Under the pieces are notes generated by a model. The model had not been told where the DNA came from and did not search any database. It saw only the letters and a list, made by a program, of their open reading frames with translations. A stretch of 64,000 nt of DNA, taken from positions 3,782,001 through 3,846,000 of the forward strand of contig NZ_CP040889.1 of assembly GCF_006171285.1 (NCBI RefSeq), given 5' to 3'. Source of the stretch: Leclercia adecarboxylata. GTDB taxonomy: Bacteria; Pseudomonadota; Gammaproteobacteria; Enterobacterales; Enterobacteriaceae. Shown here one piece after another: positions 18,902-28,050 of this stretch. The position numbers and the translations under genes are program-made. Positions within the stretch are counted from its first letter, which is position 1; every line of letters starts with the position of its first letter.

Positions 18902-19561
18902 TTAATCGCGGCTCGCAAAGCCCAGGATGCTCAGCAGGCTGACGAAGATGTTATACAGCGACACATACAGGCTCACGGTGGCGCGGATGTAGTTGGTCTC
19001 GCCGCCATGAATGATGTTGCTGGTTTCCATCAGGATCGCCCCGGAGGAGATCAGGATGAACACGGCGCTGATAGCCAGGTGCAGAGCCGGCAGCTGCAGG
19101 AAGATATTTGCAACCATACCGATCAGCACCACGACGATGCCCGCCATCAGCATACCGCCGAGGAAAGACATGTCTTTACGGGTGGTCAGTACGTAGGCAG
19201 AGCAGCAGAAGAACACCGCAGCCGTACCACCCAGCGCCAGACCGATCAGGTCGCCCATACCGGCAGACAGGTAGGTGTTAAGCATTGGCCCCAGGATGTA
19301 GCCCAGGAAACCGGTGAAGGCGAAGGCGGACAGAATGCCTACCGGCTTATCCGCGGTTTTGTAGGTCAGGAACATCAGACCATACATGCCGACCAGGGTG
19401 AGGATCAGCCCCGGTGACGGCAGCATCAGCACGGTGCTGGCAGTTGCCGTCAGCGCGGAGAAGGCCAGCGTCAGGCTGAGCATAAAGTAAGTATTGCGCA
19501 GCACCTTGTGGGTGCTGAGTAGCGATGTGCGGTCGCGTGAAGAACTAATAATACGATCCAT
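18902..19561 (-). CDS. yccA: BAX inhibitor-1 family protein YccA
   Basis: YccA is an inner-membrane protein that binds and modulates the FtsH protease; it is itself an FtsH substrate through its cytosolic N-terminus. The 219 residues show seven hydrophobic segments and the UPF0005/BI-1 signatures ([20 protein letters not shown]). The C-terminus [19 protein letters not shown] resembles other family members. It is the last gene of the block collinear with E. coli before serT. Confidence 0.95.
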   Translation of the reverse strand: MDRIISSSRDRTSLLSTHKVLRNTYFMLSLTLAFSALTATASTVLMLPSPGLILTLVGMYGLMFLTYKTADKPVGILSAFAFTGFLGYILGPMLNTYLSAGMGDLIGLALGGTAAVFFCCSAYVLTTRKDMSFLGGMLMAGIVVVLIGMVANIFLQLPALHLAISAVFILISSGAILMETSNIIHGGETNYIRATVSLYVSLYNIFVSLLSILGFASRD

Positions 19562-19828
19562 GAGTCACTCTCTTATGACAGATGTAATTAACGGCAAGAA
19601 TAGAAAACGACGCGCCGGTTACAAAGTGGTTTTACCCATCTTTACTCAACGTCTTAGGCCTCGATATAGCATGATGTGTTCCATAACGCCTTTAACGCAG
19701 AATGAACCCCGGTTTGTCAGGATTAATCAGATCAAGCTCTTATAGGTCACTGAAATATATTGCCTTATTCCAGCCGCAGCGCTAAGAGTTATTTTGCATC
19801 GTCAAAACTAAACTATAAGGCGAAGGAC

Positions 19829-21457
19829 ATGAAACCCTCATCACACGTAACATTTACCCTCTCTTTGCTGACAGCAGGCATCCTGTGCGCAAGCGCAACG
19901 GCGTTTGCAGCCAGCGTGCCAGCAGGAACCGAGCTGGCTGAGAAGCAGGAACTGGTCAGGAATAATGGCAATGAGCCGGCATCGCTCGATCCGCATAAAG
20001 TCGAAAGCGATGTCGAATTCAATATTATCAGCGATTTGTTCGACGGGCTGGTCAGCGTCTCGCCGCAGGGGGAGATCCAGCCGCGGCTGGCCGAGAAATG
20101 GGAGAACAAGGACAACACCGTCTGGACCTTCCATTTGCGCCCGGGCATTACCTGGAGCGACGGCACGGCCATTACCGCCCAGGACGTGGTCTGGAGCTGG
20201 CAGCGGCTGGTGGATCCGAAAACCGCCTCGCCGTACGCCAGCTATCCGGGCAATATGCACGTGGTTAACGCCGCCGATATCGCCCAGGGCAAAAAGGCCC
20301 CCGACACCATGGGCGTGAAGGCGCTGAACGACACCACGCTTGAAGTGACGCTGACCCAGCCCAACGCGGCGTTCCTGGCCATGCTGGCGCACCCGTCGCT
20401 GGTGCCGGTGGATAAGGTCCTGATTGGCCGCTATGGCGATAAGTGGACGAAACCGGAGCACTTTGTCAGCAGCGGCGCCTATAAGCTCAGCCAGTGGGTG
20501 GTCAACGAGCGGATCATCGCCGAGCGCAACCCGCGCTACTGGGACAACGCCCATACCGTCATCAACAAGGTGACGTATCTGCCGATCACCTCTGAAGCCG
20601 CCGATGTTAACCGCTACAAGGCGGGGGAGATCGATATTGCCTACACCCTGCCGATCAACCAGTTTGCCCAGCTGCAAAAGACGCTGGGTAAAGAAGTAGA
20701 TGTCTCACCGCAGCTGGCAACCTACTACTACGAATTCAACACCACCCGTCCGCCGTTTAACGATCCGCGCGTGCGTAAGGCGCTGAACATGGCCCTGGAT
20801 AAAGACATTATTGCCGGGAAAGTGCTGGGGCAGGGGCAGCGTCCGGCGTGGGTCATTAGCCAGCCGGATATCGGCGGAGTGCAAATAAAAAATCCGGATT
20901 ACGCCAGCTGGCCGATGGATAAACGCATCGCTGAGGCGAAAAAGCTGCTGACCGAAGCGGGCTTTAACGAGGGCCATCCGCTGAGCTTTAATCTGCTCTA
21001 TAACACCTCGGAATCACACCAGCGTATTGCCATCGCCGTAAGCTCAATGTGGAAGAAAAACCTCGGGGTAGAGGCGAAGCTGCAAAACCAGGAGTGGAAA
21101 ACGATGCTGGATACCATGCACACCCACAACTTTGATGCGGTGCGCTACGCCTGGATTGCCGATTACGACGATGCGGCGACCTTCCTGAACAACTTCCGCA
21201 CCGGCGACAGCGAGAACACCAGCCAGTACAGCAATCCGGCCTATGACGAAGCGCTGGTCAACGCCGCCAAAGCCAAAACCACCGCCGAGCGCGGAGCATT
21301 CTACCAGCAGGCGGAAGATCTGCTGGCGCGGGATGTTCCGGCGATCCCGGTCTATCACTACGTGCGTACCCACCTGGTGAAGCCGTGGATAGGCGGATTT
21401 ACGCCGGATAAGCTCGGGTACTACTTCACAAAGGAAATGTACATCAAAAAGCACTAA
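19829..21457 (+). CDS. OppA-type peptide-binding protein, solitary
   Basis: This 542-residue periplasmic solute-binding protein (SBP_bac_5 family) has a signal peptide (MKPSSHVTFTLSLLTAGILC to SATAFAAS). The OppA-like opening NNGNEPASLDPHKVESD, the WTFHLRPGITWSDG block and the PFNDPRVRKALNMALD block are present. In the family these proteins deliver oligopeptides or murein peptide (OppA, MppA) to an ABC permease. No permease or ATPase gene lies beside it, so like MppA it may use a transporter encoded elsewhere. It sits between yccA and serT, where E. coli has nothing comparable. The ATG at 19829 follows GAAGGAC. Confidence 0.88.
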   Translation: MKPSSHVTFTLSLLTAGILCASATAFAASVPAGTELAEKQELVRNNGNEPASLDPHKVESDVEFNIISDLFDGLVSVSPQGEIQPRLAEKWENKDNTVWTFHLRPGITWSDGTAITAQDVVWSWQRLVDPKTASPYASYPGNMHVVNAADIAQGKKAPDTMGVKALNDTTLEVTLTQPNAAFLAMLAHPSLVPVDKVLIGRYGDKWTKPEHFVSSGAYKLSQWVVNERIIAERNPRYWDNAHTVINKVTYLPITSEAADVNRYKAGEIDIAYTLPINQFAQLQKTLGKEVDVSPQLATYYYEFNTTRPPFNDPRVRKALNMALDKDIIAGKVLGQGQRPAWVISQPDIGGVQIKNPDYASWPMDKRIAEAKKLLTEAGFNEGHPLSFNLLYNTSESHQRIAIAVSSMWKKNLGVEAKLQNQEWKTMLDTMHTHNFDAVRYAWIADYDDAATFLNNFRTGDSENTSQYSNPAYDEALVNAAKAKTTAERGAFYQQAEDLLARDVPAIPVYHYVRTHLVKPWIGGFTPDKLGYYFTKEMYIKKH

Positions 21458-21561
21458 GGGTCATTACTGAGATCCGGTGCTGAGAAAATGGCCAATGCGT
21501 TGTCTATTCAACCGATTAAACAGGTTTTGGCTATTTTTCAGGCGAACGATTGGGTTCATAC

Positions 21562-21590
21562 TTTACAGCGCACACGGAGGTGTTTATAGT
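21562..21590 (+). promoter_or_regulatory. Promoter of tRNA-Ser (left copy)
   Basis: A TTTACA -35 box and TATAGT -10 box are separated by 17 bp, with a C-rich discriminator-like stretch (CGCC) before the tRNA, as in stringently controlled stable-RNA promoters. Confidence 0.75.
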
Positions 21591-21602
21591 TCGCCTCACT
21601 TA

Positions 21603-21690
21603 GGAAGCGTGGCCGAGCGGTTGAAGGCACCGGTCTTGAAAACCGGCGACCCGAAAGGGTTCTAGAGTTCGAATCTCTACGCTTCCGCCA
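21603..21690 (+). tRNA. serT: tRNA-Ser(UGA), left copy
   Basis: The 88-nt tRNA has a GGAAGCG/CGCTTCC acceptor stem, encoded GCCA end, TTCGAAT T-loop and a long class II variable arm. The anticodon loop CTTGAAA gives anticodon UGA, which reads UCA. The position after yccA equals E. coli serT. An identical copy lies at 33394-33481. Confidence 0.97.
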
Positions 21691-21698
21691 AATTTGAA

Positions 21699-21735
21699 AG
21701 CCCTGCGATAGCAATATCGCGGGGCTTTTTCTTTT
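21699..21735 (+). terminator. Terminator of left tRNA-Ser
   Basis: A stem of about 11 bp, AGCCCTGCGAT/ATCGCGGGGCT, is followed by TTTTCTTTT. It differs completely from the terminator of the right copy. Confidence 0.88.
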
Positions 21736-21929
21736 ATCGTGTTACCAAAGAATGACGTAATGTCAGCCAGATTCAGACCCGCACTGAATAAAATTAACCC
21801 CAGAAAACTCAGGAGCATAAAAAAGTAACTCTGCCATCATCAACTGCACAAGCAGACTCGTTTTGCTAAGCTGAAAGAGATGATTCCTCTCATCCGGAGC
21901 GGTTTCAGTTTTAATGGAATACATAACAT

Positions 21930-23927
21930 ATGAGTGAAAATACCCCCATCCCAAAGCAGTCCACAAGCAAGATTAACAAAGCGGTCTTCTATACATCTGC
22001 TTTGTTAATTTTCCTTCTCGTTGCATTTGCAGCGATTTTCCCTGACGTTGCCGACAAAAATTTCAAACTGCTGCAGCAGCAGATATTCACTAACGCCAGC
22101 TGGTTCTACATCCTGGCGGTCGCGCTGATATTACTGAGCGTGACGTTTCTTGGTTTGTCTCGCTACGGCGATATCAAGCTGGGTCCCGATCATGCCCAGC
22201 CCGATTTCAGTTATCACTCTTGGTTTGCCATGCTGTTTTCCGCAGGGATGGGGATAGGCCTGATGTTCTTCGGCGTCGCCGAGCCGGTCATGCACTATCT
22301 CTCTCCGCCGGTAGGCACCCCCGAGACCGTTGCCGCTGCCAAAGAAGCAATGCGGCTAACCTTCTTCCACTGGGGGCTTCACGCCTGGGCTATCTATGCC
22401 ATCGTTGCGTTGATCCTCGCCTTTTTCAGCTACCGCCATGGCCTGCCGCTGACGTTGCGCTCGGCGCTCTATCCTATCATCGGTGACAAAATTTATGGGC
22501 CGATAGGCCACGCCGTCGATATTTTTGCCGTTATTGGCACCGTTTTTGGGGTGGCGACCTCGCTGGGCTATGGCGTATTGCAGGTGAATGCCGGGCTTAA
22601 TCATCTCTTCGGTGTGCCGGTTAATGAAACGGTGCAGGTGATCCTGATCGTCGTCATCACCGGTATGGCGACCATTTCCGTGGTCTCCGGGCTGGATAAA
22701 GGCATCCGCATCCTGTCCGAGATTAATCTGGGTCTGGCCTTGCTGCTGTTGGCGCTGGTGTTGTGCCTGGGGCCTACCGTCCTGCTGCTGAAATCTTTCG
22801 TTGAAAACACGGGCGGCTATCTCTCTGAACTGGTAAGTAAGACGTTCAACCTTTACGCCTACGAGCCAAAATCCAGCAACTGGCTGGGAGGCTGGACGCT
22901 GCTGTACTGGGGCTGGTGGCTCTCCTGGTCGCCCTTTGTCGGGATGTTTATTGCCCGAGTCTCCCGCGGCAGAACCATTCGTGAATTCGTGACCGGCGTG
23001 CTCTTTGTCCCTGCGGGTTTCACCCTGATGTGGATGACCGTTTTCGGCAATAGCGCGATTTATCTCATCATGAGCCAGGGGGCAACCGATCTGGCGAACA
23101 CGGTGCAGCAGGATGTGGCGCTGGCGCTGTTCAATTTCCTCGAGCACTTCCCGTTCTCATCCATACTGTCGTTTATCGCCATGGCGATGGTCATTGTCTT
23201 CTTTGTCACCTCAGCCGACTCGGGTGCAATGGTGGTGGATACGCTGGCGTCCGGCGGCGAGCCGAATACGCCCGTCTGGCAGCGTATTTTCTGGGCCGCG
23301 CTGATGGGGGTGGTGGCGATTGCGCTGCTCCTTGCAGGTGGGCTAAGCGCGCTGCAAACGGTCACCATTGCCAGCGCGTTACCGTTTTCCGTCATCCTGC
23401 TTATCTCCATCTACGGGCTGTTGAAGGCGCTGCGTCGTGATTTAACCAAGCGCGAGAGCCTGAGTATGGCGACTATCGCGCCCACCGCAGCCCGCAATCC
23501 AATTCCGTGGCAGCGGCGTTTACGTAATATCGCCTATCTGCCGAAGCGCTCCCTGGTGAAACGCTTTATGGATGAGGTGATCCAACCGGCGATGACGCTG
23601 GTTCAGGAGGAGCTGCAAAAGCAGGGCACGGTGAGCCGAATCAGCGATGTGCCGGACGATCGTCTTCGTCTGGAAGTGGATTTAGGCAATGAGCTGAACT
23701 TTCTCTATGAAGTCAGGCTGCGTGGCTATAACTCGCCGACTTTCGCCCTGGCGGCTATCGATAACGACGAACAGCAGGCGGAGCAGCACAGATACTACCG
23801 TGCAGAAGTCTACCTCAAAGAGGGGGGACAGGATTACGATGTCATGAGCTGGACTCAGGAACAGCTGATCAACGACATTCTTGACCAGTACGAAAAGCAT
23901 CTGCACTTCCTGCATCTGGTTCGTTAA
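21930..23927 (+). CDS. BCCT-family transporter, BetT-like
   Basis: The 665-residue protein has about 12 transmembrane helices over residues 15-500, and the BCCT signatures GMGIGLMFFGVAEP and LYWGWWLSWSPFVGMFIARV. A cytosolic C-terminal tail of about 150 residues is typical of BetT, the proton-coupled choline transporter (677 residues in E. coli), where it acts in osmotic control. No betIBA genes are nearby, so the substrate (choline, betaine or carnitine) is not certain. The ATG at 21930 has a weak ribosome site. A strong terminator follows. Confidence 0.9.
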   Translation: MSENTPIPKQSTSKINKAVFYTSALLIFLLVAFAAIFPDVADKNFKLLQQQIFTNASWFYILAVALILLSVTFLGLSRYGDIKLGPDHAQPDFSYHSWFAMLFSAGMGIGLMFFGVAEPVMHYLSPPVGTPETVAAAKEAMRLTFFHWGLHAWAIYAIVALILAFFSYRHGLPLTLRSALYPIIGDKIYGPIGHAVDIFAVIGTVFGVATSLGYGVLQVNAGLNHLFGVPVNETVQVILIVVITGMATISVVSGLDKGIRILSEINLGLALLLLALVLCLGPTVLLLKSFVENTGGYLSELVSKTFNLYAYEPKSSNWLGGWTLLYWGWWLSWSPFVGMFIARVSRGRTIREFVTGVLFVPAGFTLMWMTVFGNSAIYLIMSQGATDLANTVQQDVALALFNFLEHFPFSSILSFIAMAMVIVFFVTSADSGAMVVDTLASGGEPNTPVWQRIFWAALMGVVAIALLLAGGLSALQTVTIASALPFSVILLISIYGLLKALRRDLTKRESLSMATIAPTAARNPIPWQRRLRNIAYLPKRSLVKRFMDEVIQPAMTLVQEELQKQGTVSRISDVPDDRLRLEVDLGNELNFLYEVRLRGYNSPTFALAAIDNDEQQAEQHRYYRAEVYLKEGGQDYDVMSWTQEQLINDILDQYEKHLHFLHLVR

Positions 23928-23935
23928 TCTTCCGG

Positions 23936-23963
23936 TGCCGCCAACCCTGGCGGCATTTTTTTT
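23936..23963 (+). terminator. Terminator after BetT-like gene
   Basis: A perfect 8-bp stem TGCCGCCA/TGGCGGCA with an ACCC loop is followed by eight T, 9 bp after the transporter stop. It separates the transporter from the DUF2254 gene. Confidence 0.92.
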
Positions 23964-23992
23964 GCCCTGCAACTGACGAAGAGAGGTCAACG

Positions 23993-25276
23993 ATGATGTC
24001 GCGCTGGCGGTGGATACTGGCACAGGTCTTTAAAAAACTCTGGTTCAGGGCAACGCTGTTCGCCATTGCGGCCATTATCACCGCGCTGCTATCCATCGTC
24101 TTTAAGTCGATGATCCCGGAGTCCTTATCGGTCAAGGTGGGCGCCGAAGCGGTAGACAACATCCTTAATATCCTCGCTTCAAGCATGCTGGCGGTGACCA
24201 CCTTTTCCCTCAGCATTATGGTCTCAGCCTACGGGTCAGCGACAACAAATGTTACCCCCAGGGCCACGCGCCTTGTTGTCGAAGATGTCACTACCCAAAA
24301 CGTACTGGCCACCTTTATCGGCTCGTTTCTGTTCAGCCTGGTAGGGATCATCGCCCTGAATATGGGCGCATACGGGGAACGGGGGCGGGTGATTCTATTT
24401 TTCGTCACCCTGATCGTTATTGCGCTGATTCTGTTAACGCTGCTGCGCTGGATCCAGCATCTGACCTCCCTTGGACGCGTCGGCGAGACAACCAAAAAAG
24501 TGGAGGATGCGGCGTTAGAAACCTTTATTGAATGCGCCAAAAACCCCTGTCTCGGCGGCTTTCCCTGGCCTGAGAGCGACACGCAGCCAAAAGGCACCAC
24601 TGCTCTTTTTCCCCGGGATATTGGATACGTTGAATATATTGACGTCGACAGGCTTCAGGCGCTGCTGTCCGACAGTTCGTTGCATGTCTATCTGGTGGCG
24701 CAACCGGGCAGCTTCGTTCATCCTTCCCGGCCCCTGATCTACGTGACCGATAGCGTAGACGCGGCACTCAGTTCAGCGATCCTGTCAGCAGTTCGCGTGT
24801 CTGACGTGCGCTCCTTTAATCAGGACCCCCGTTTTTGCCTTTGCGTGCTGGCGGAAATTGCCTGCCGCGCACTTTCGCCCGCGGTGAACGATCCCGGAAC
24901 CGCCATTGACGTTATCGGCCGCGGGGTGCGGGTACTATCTGAATATGCCCGCCACGCCAGCACCGGGAGCGAGGTGAAATTCCCTGCCGTTCACGTGGCA
25001 CCTCTGCGGGACTGCGACCTGATGGAAGACTTTTTTTCACCCATCGCGCGCGACGGCGCGGCGATGCGGGAAATACAGCTGAGAGTGCTGAAAAGCCTCA
25101 GCATGCTGAGCTGCGGCTGGCCCGAACGCTTTGGCTCAGCCGCAGCGGGCATGGTCGAGGAGATGAAAGAGCGCATAGAAATCACGCCCTTTATTGCGTC
25201 AGATAAACAACGGCTGAGAGCGGCCTGTCACGCTTTGTTTCCGGAGGCGGGATCTCCTCGTGACGTGCAGAGCTGA
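23993..25276 (+). CDS. DUF2254 membrane protein
   Basis: This 427-residue protein belongs to the DUF2254 family, whose function is not known. Four hydrophobic helices are visible: residues 18-42, 57-80, 100-125 and 132-152. They include the family-typical LAVTTFSLSIMVSAY segment, which runs into TTNVTPRATRLVVEDVTTQN. The rest is soluble and includes the conserved CLCVLAEIACRALSPAVNDPGTA block. A second ATG one codon downstream is equally possible. GAAGAGAGGTC precedes the start. The 244 bp after the stop show no gene. Confidence 0.85.
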   Translation: MMSRWRWILAQVFKKLWFRATLFAIAAIITALLSIVFKSMIPESLSVKVGAEAVDNILNILASSMLAVTTFSLSIMVSAYGSATTNVTPRATRLVVEDVTTQNVLATFIGSFLFSLVGIIALNMGAYGERGRVILFFVTLIVIALILLTLLRWIQHLTSLGRVGETTKKVEDAALETFIECAKNPCLGGFPWPESDTQPKGTTALFPRDIGYVEYIDVDRLQALLSDSSLHVYLVAQPGSFVHPSRPLIYVTDSVDAALSSAILSAVRVSDVRSFNQDPRFCLCVLAEIACRALSPAVNDPGTAIDVIGRGVRVLSEYARHASTGSEVKFPAVHVAPLRDCDLMEDFFSPIARDGAAMREIQLRVLKSLSMLSCGWPERFGSAAAGMVEEMKERIEITPFIASDKQRLRAACHALFPEAGSPRDVQS

Positions 25277-25520
25277 ACGTCGTCTTGCTGCCATCCCCGG
25301 TTAACAATGCGTGCTTTACGCCTGGTTACTGCCTGGCTTTCAGGCGTTTGAGCGTCCCCTTTAAAAACCTTCTTCTATACTCATTTACGTTCAGTGATCT
25401 ATGCCGCTGTTTTCCTTAACTGCCTGAGTTTTTAGCTATTGCCCATGCACACAACAGCCGCATCCATCCGGGAACAGGACATATTGGCTCATTTTTATTT
25501 TTGATAGGGGACTTCCTGGT

Positions 25521-25886
25521 ATGTTGCATTCTCATCCCTCCCGTACCGGCAGCATTTTGCTGTTGCTGGCTGCGGTCATTGGCTTCGCGGTGGCGTTATA
25601 CGCCTGGCTGACGCCCCTTACCGGCGTCACCGGTACCATTGGTGCGCTGGGCGTCGCCATAGCCTGCGCCGTGCTGGCGGTACTGACCTTTATACTGCGT
25701 GCCGCATCCGGTCGCGGCGGGCGTATATTCCTGATTATTGTCACTCTTGTGGTTCTGGCTGGTACGGGTTTTGCGGCCGCGCTGCTGCACCAGTACATCA
25801 TAACGGCAGCCATGGTGGTCGGCCTGATTGGTCTGATTATGCTGAGCAGCACTTCCGTTCACCACCATCCCCGCGTCAGAGCCTGA
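25521..25886 (+). CDS. Small hydrophobic subunit of a PQQ dehydrogenase (SldB-like)
   Basis: The 121-residue protein is almost entirely hydrophobic, with four predicted helices (about residues 12-31, 37-60, 68-90 and 90-108) and a basic, His-containing tail (STSVHHHPRVRA). It ends 10 bp before the quinoprotein gene, whose ribosome site lies in its last codons. This matches the size and order of SldB, the small membrane subunit before SldA in the polyol dehydrogenase of acetic acid bacteria. It also corresponds to the membrane part that is fused in E. coli Gcd. The role as anchor and ubiquinone-reaction partner is inferred from that arrangement. Confidence 0.7.
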   Translation: MLHSHPSRTGSILLLLAAVIGFAVALYAWLTPLTGVTGTIGALGVAIACAVLAVLTFILRAASGRGGRIFLIIVTLVVLAGTGFAAALLHQYIITAAMVVGLIGLIMLSSTSVHHHPRVRA

Positions 25887-25896
25887 GGAGCCACCC

Positions 25897-27993
25897 GTGC
25901 ATAACGATAAACACTACCCGTTAATGAAAGTCAGCATGACAGCGCTGGCACTGCTGATCGCGCCACTCTCACTGCATGCGCAGGATAAAGCCGCTGAGGC
26001 CTCTCAGGGAACGCAGGAAGAGCTCAACGTGGATGCGGCCGACCAGCAGGCGCCGGGCACCACCAAAACCACCGATGACGCCGCAAGCGGAAAAAGTGAA
26101 GGGCAGTCCGTGGCCTCGGCAGAGCATCCGGGGACGCCGCTTGTGCCTTCCACCGCCACCTGGGACAGCTTCCACGGGCAGCTTAATGCCCAGAAATACA
26201 GCCCGCTGACCCAGATCACCGCAGAGAACGTCGGAAAATTAAAAAAAGTCTGGGAGTTTCATACCGGCGATGTATCGGATGGTAAAGGCGATACCCCGGC
26301 GACCGTCTGGTCAGCCACGCCCATCTTCGCCAACGACACCCTCTACATCGGCACCCCTTTCGATCGCCTGATTGCGCTCGACCCGGGCACCGGGAAAGAG
26401 AAGTGGCACTATGACACCAAATCGCCGCGCAAGGCGCTGACCCAACCGGTGCTGAAGAACCGCGGTGTCTCTTACTGGCAGGCTAAAAACCCGGTCGCCG
26501 GTGAAGCCTGCCAGAAGATTGTCTATATGGGCACCGTTGACGGTAAGCTCTACGCCCTTGACGCCGACTCCGGCAAGCCGTGCAGCAACTTTGCGGACAA
26601 CGGCGTGCTGAACGTAAATCAGTGGAACACGGTGAACGCTAAATTCCCGCTCTCCATCCTGCAGCCGCCGACGGTGGTGGGTAACCATCTGCTGGTGGGC
26701 TGGGCTGGTAAAGACTGGGCCTATGCCGAAGCGCCTCCGGGCACCGTATTTTCCATCAACGCCCAGACCGGCGAGCGGGAATGGTCCTTCGAGGCGATTC
26801 CAGCCGAAATCCGCCAACGCACGGGGACCGCTAACGTCTGGACGCACATGTCCGCCGACGAAGCCAACGGTCTGGTCTATCTCCCGGTCTCCTCCCCATC
26901 GCCTAACTACTGGGGCGGTAACCGTGTCGACGCGATCCCGCTTGGCACCTCGACAACCGCGCTGGACATCAATACCGGTAAAGTGGTCTGGTCCCGCCAG
27001 TGGGTGCATCATGACGTCTGGGATTACGATATCAACTCCGCGCCAACGCTGATGGATATCACCGTTGATGGCAAGCAGATCCCGGCGCTGATTCAGGCCA
27101 CCAAGCAGGGCTTCCTGTTTGTGGTTAACCGCCTGACCGGGGAGGACGTCTGGCCTATCGAAGAGCGTCCGGTCCCGCAGGGCGACGGTTCTGTACAGGG
27201 TGAAAAACTTTCGCCAACCCAGCCGTTCCCGACGAAGCCTGCGCCGCTGCTCGATCAGTCGAAAAAGCCGGAGATCTGGAAACTGGCCGATATAGTCGGG
27301 GCCGGTCAGTGCTCACGCCTGTGGGATAATCTGACCTATGAGGGCATGTACACCCCACCAACCACCAAAGGCGAGGGCGCGCTGACCTATCCCGACAGCG
27401 CCGGTGGCGTGCAGTGGGGCGGGGTGGCGTTCGATCCGAATAAACAGATCGCTATCGTCAACACCTCACATATCGTTCAGTACGTGAAGCTCTACAGCCG
27501 TGAAGATTACGATAAGGCCGATAAAGACTCCGGCAACGAGAGTGGTTTTGCGCCGCAGGAAGGCGCGCCGTACGGTATGCGTCTGCTGGTGGCCAATAAC
27601 TGGCTGGGTATGCCGTGCTGGAAGCCACCTTTTGGTGAGATTGTCGCGCTGGATATGCATACCGGTGACGTGAAGTGGCGCCGTCCGGTGGGGGCTTCGC
27701 AGCAATACGGCTTCTTTATGCCGGAAAGCTGGGGCTCGCCAACTATCGGCGGCCCGGCGATCACCGCGGGTGGGGTGATCTTCATCGGTGCCTCTATGGA
27801 TGCCAAAGTACGTGCTTACTCGGTGGAGAGCGGGGAAGAGCTGTGGTCCGATCAGGCTGAAGCCCCGGCGGTTGCCAACCCGTCAGTCTATGAATATAAA
27901 GGCCGTCAGTATGTGGCTTTTGTCGCGGGCGGGAACACTATCCTGAAGGATCAGGTGGGCGACCAGGTTGTTGTTTACGCGTTGCCTGAATAA
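25897..27993 (+). CDS. PQQ-dependent membrane-associated dehydrogenase, large subunit
   Basis: This 698-residue periplasmic quinoprotein of the glucose/quinate/polyol family has a signal peptide ending LSLHAQ. Eight-bladed propeller repeats show tryptophan-docking motifs such as IALDPGTGKEKWHY, TALDINTGKVVWSR and VALDMHTGDVKWRR. The HHDVWDYDINSAP block carries the Asp used as catalytic base in relatives. It oxidises a sugar or polyol and feeds electrons to ubiquinone. It lacks the five N-terminal helices of Gcd; those are supplied by the preceding small gene. The GTG at 25897 is backed by GAGGAG; an ATG at 25924 is an alternative. No pqq biosynthesis genes are in the window. Confidence 0.87.
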   Translation: MHNDKHYPLMKVSMTALALLIAPLSLHAQDKAAEASQGTQEELNVDAADQQAPGTTKTTDDAASGKSEGQSVASAEHPGTPLVPSTATWDSFHGQLNAQKYSPLTQITAENVGKLKKVWEFHTGDVSDGKGDTPATVWSATPIFANDTLYIGTPFDRLIALDPGTGKEKWHYDTKSPRKALTQPVLKNRGVSYWQAKNPVAGEACQKIVYMGTVDGKLYALDADSGKPCSNFADNGVLNVNQWNTVNAKFPLSILQPPTVVGNHLLVGWAGKDWAYAEAPPGTVFSINAQTGEREWSFEAIPAEIRQRTGTANVWTHMSADEANGLVYLPVSSPSPNYWGGNRVDAIPLGTSTTALDINTGKVVWSRQWVHHDVWDYDINSAPTLMDITVDGKQIPALIQATKQGFLFVVNRLTGEDVWPIEERPVPQGDGSVQGEKLSPTQPFPTKPAPLLDQSKKPEIWKLADIVGAGQCSRLWDNLTYEGMYTPPTTKGEGALTYPDSAGGVQWGGVAFDPNKQIAIVNTSHIVQYVKLYSREDYDKADKDSGNESGFAPQEGAPYGMRLLVANNWLGMPCWKPPFGEIVALDMHTGDVKWRRPVGASQQYGFFMPESWGSPTIGGPAITAGGVIFIGASMDAKVRAYSVESGEELWSDQAEAPAVANPSVYEYKGRQYVAFVAGGNTILKDQVGDQVVVYALPE

Positions 27994-28018
27994 TTCCACA
28001 ACGCGCAATATCACTGTA

Positions 28019-28042
28019 ATGGGGCCCGCGGGCCCCTTTTTT
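28019..28042 (+). terminator. Terminator after the PQQ dehydrogenase
   Basis: The GC-rich hairpin GGGGCCCGCGGGCCCC is followed by six T, between the convergent dehydrogenase and beta-xylosidase genes. Confidence 0.88.
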
Positions 28043-28050
28043 GTCAGTCT

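Noticed and set aside
21600..21818. ORFs antisense to both tRNA-Ser genes (also 33346-33543) encoding similar peptides
   Set aside because: Their similarity is explained by the identical tRNA genes that they overlap; they are not protein genes.
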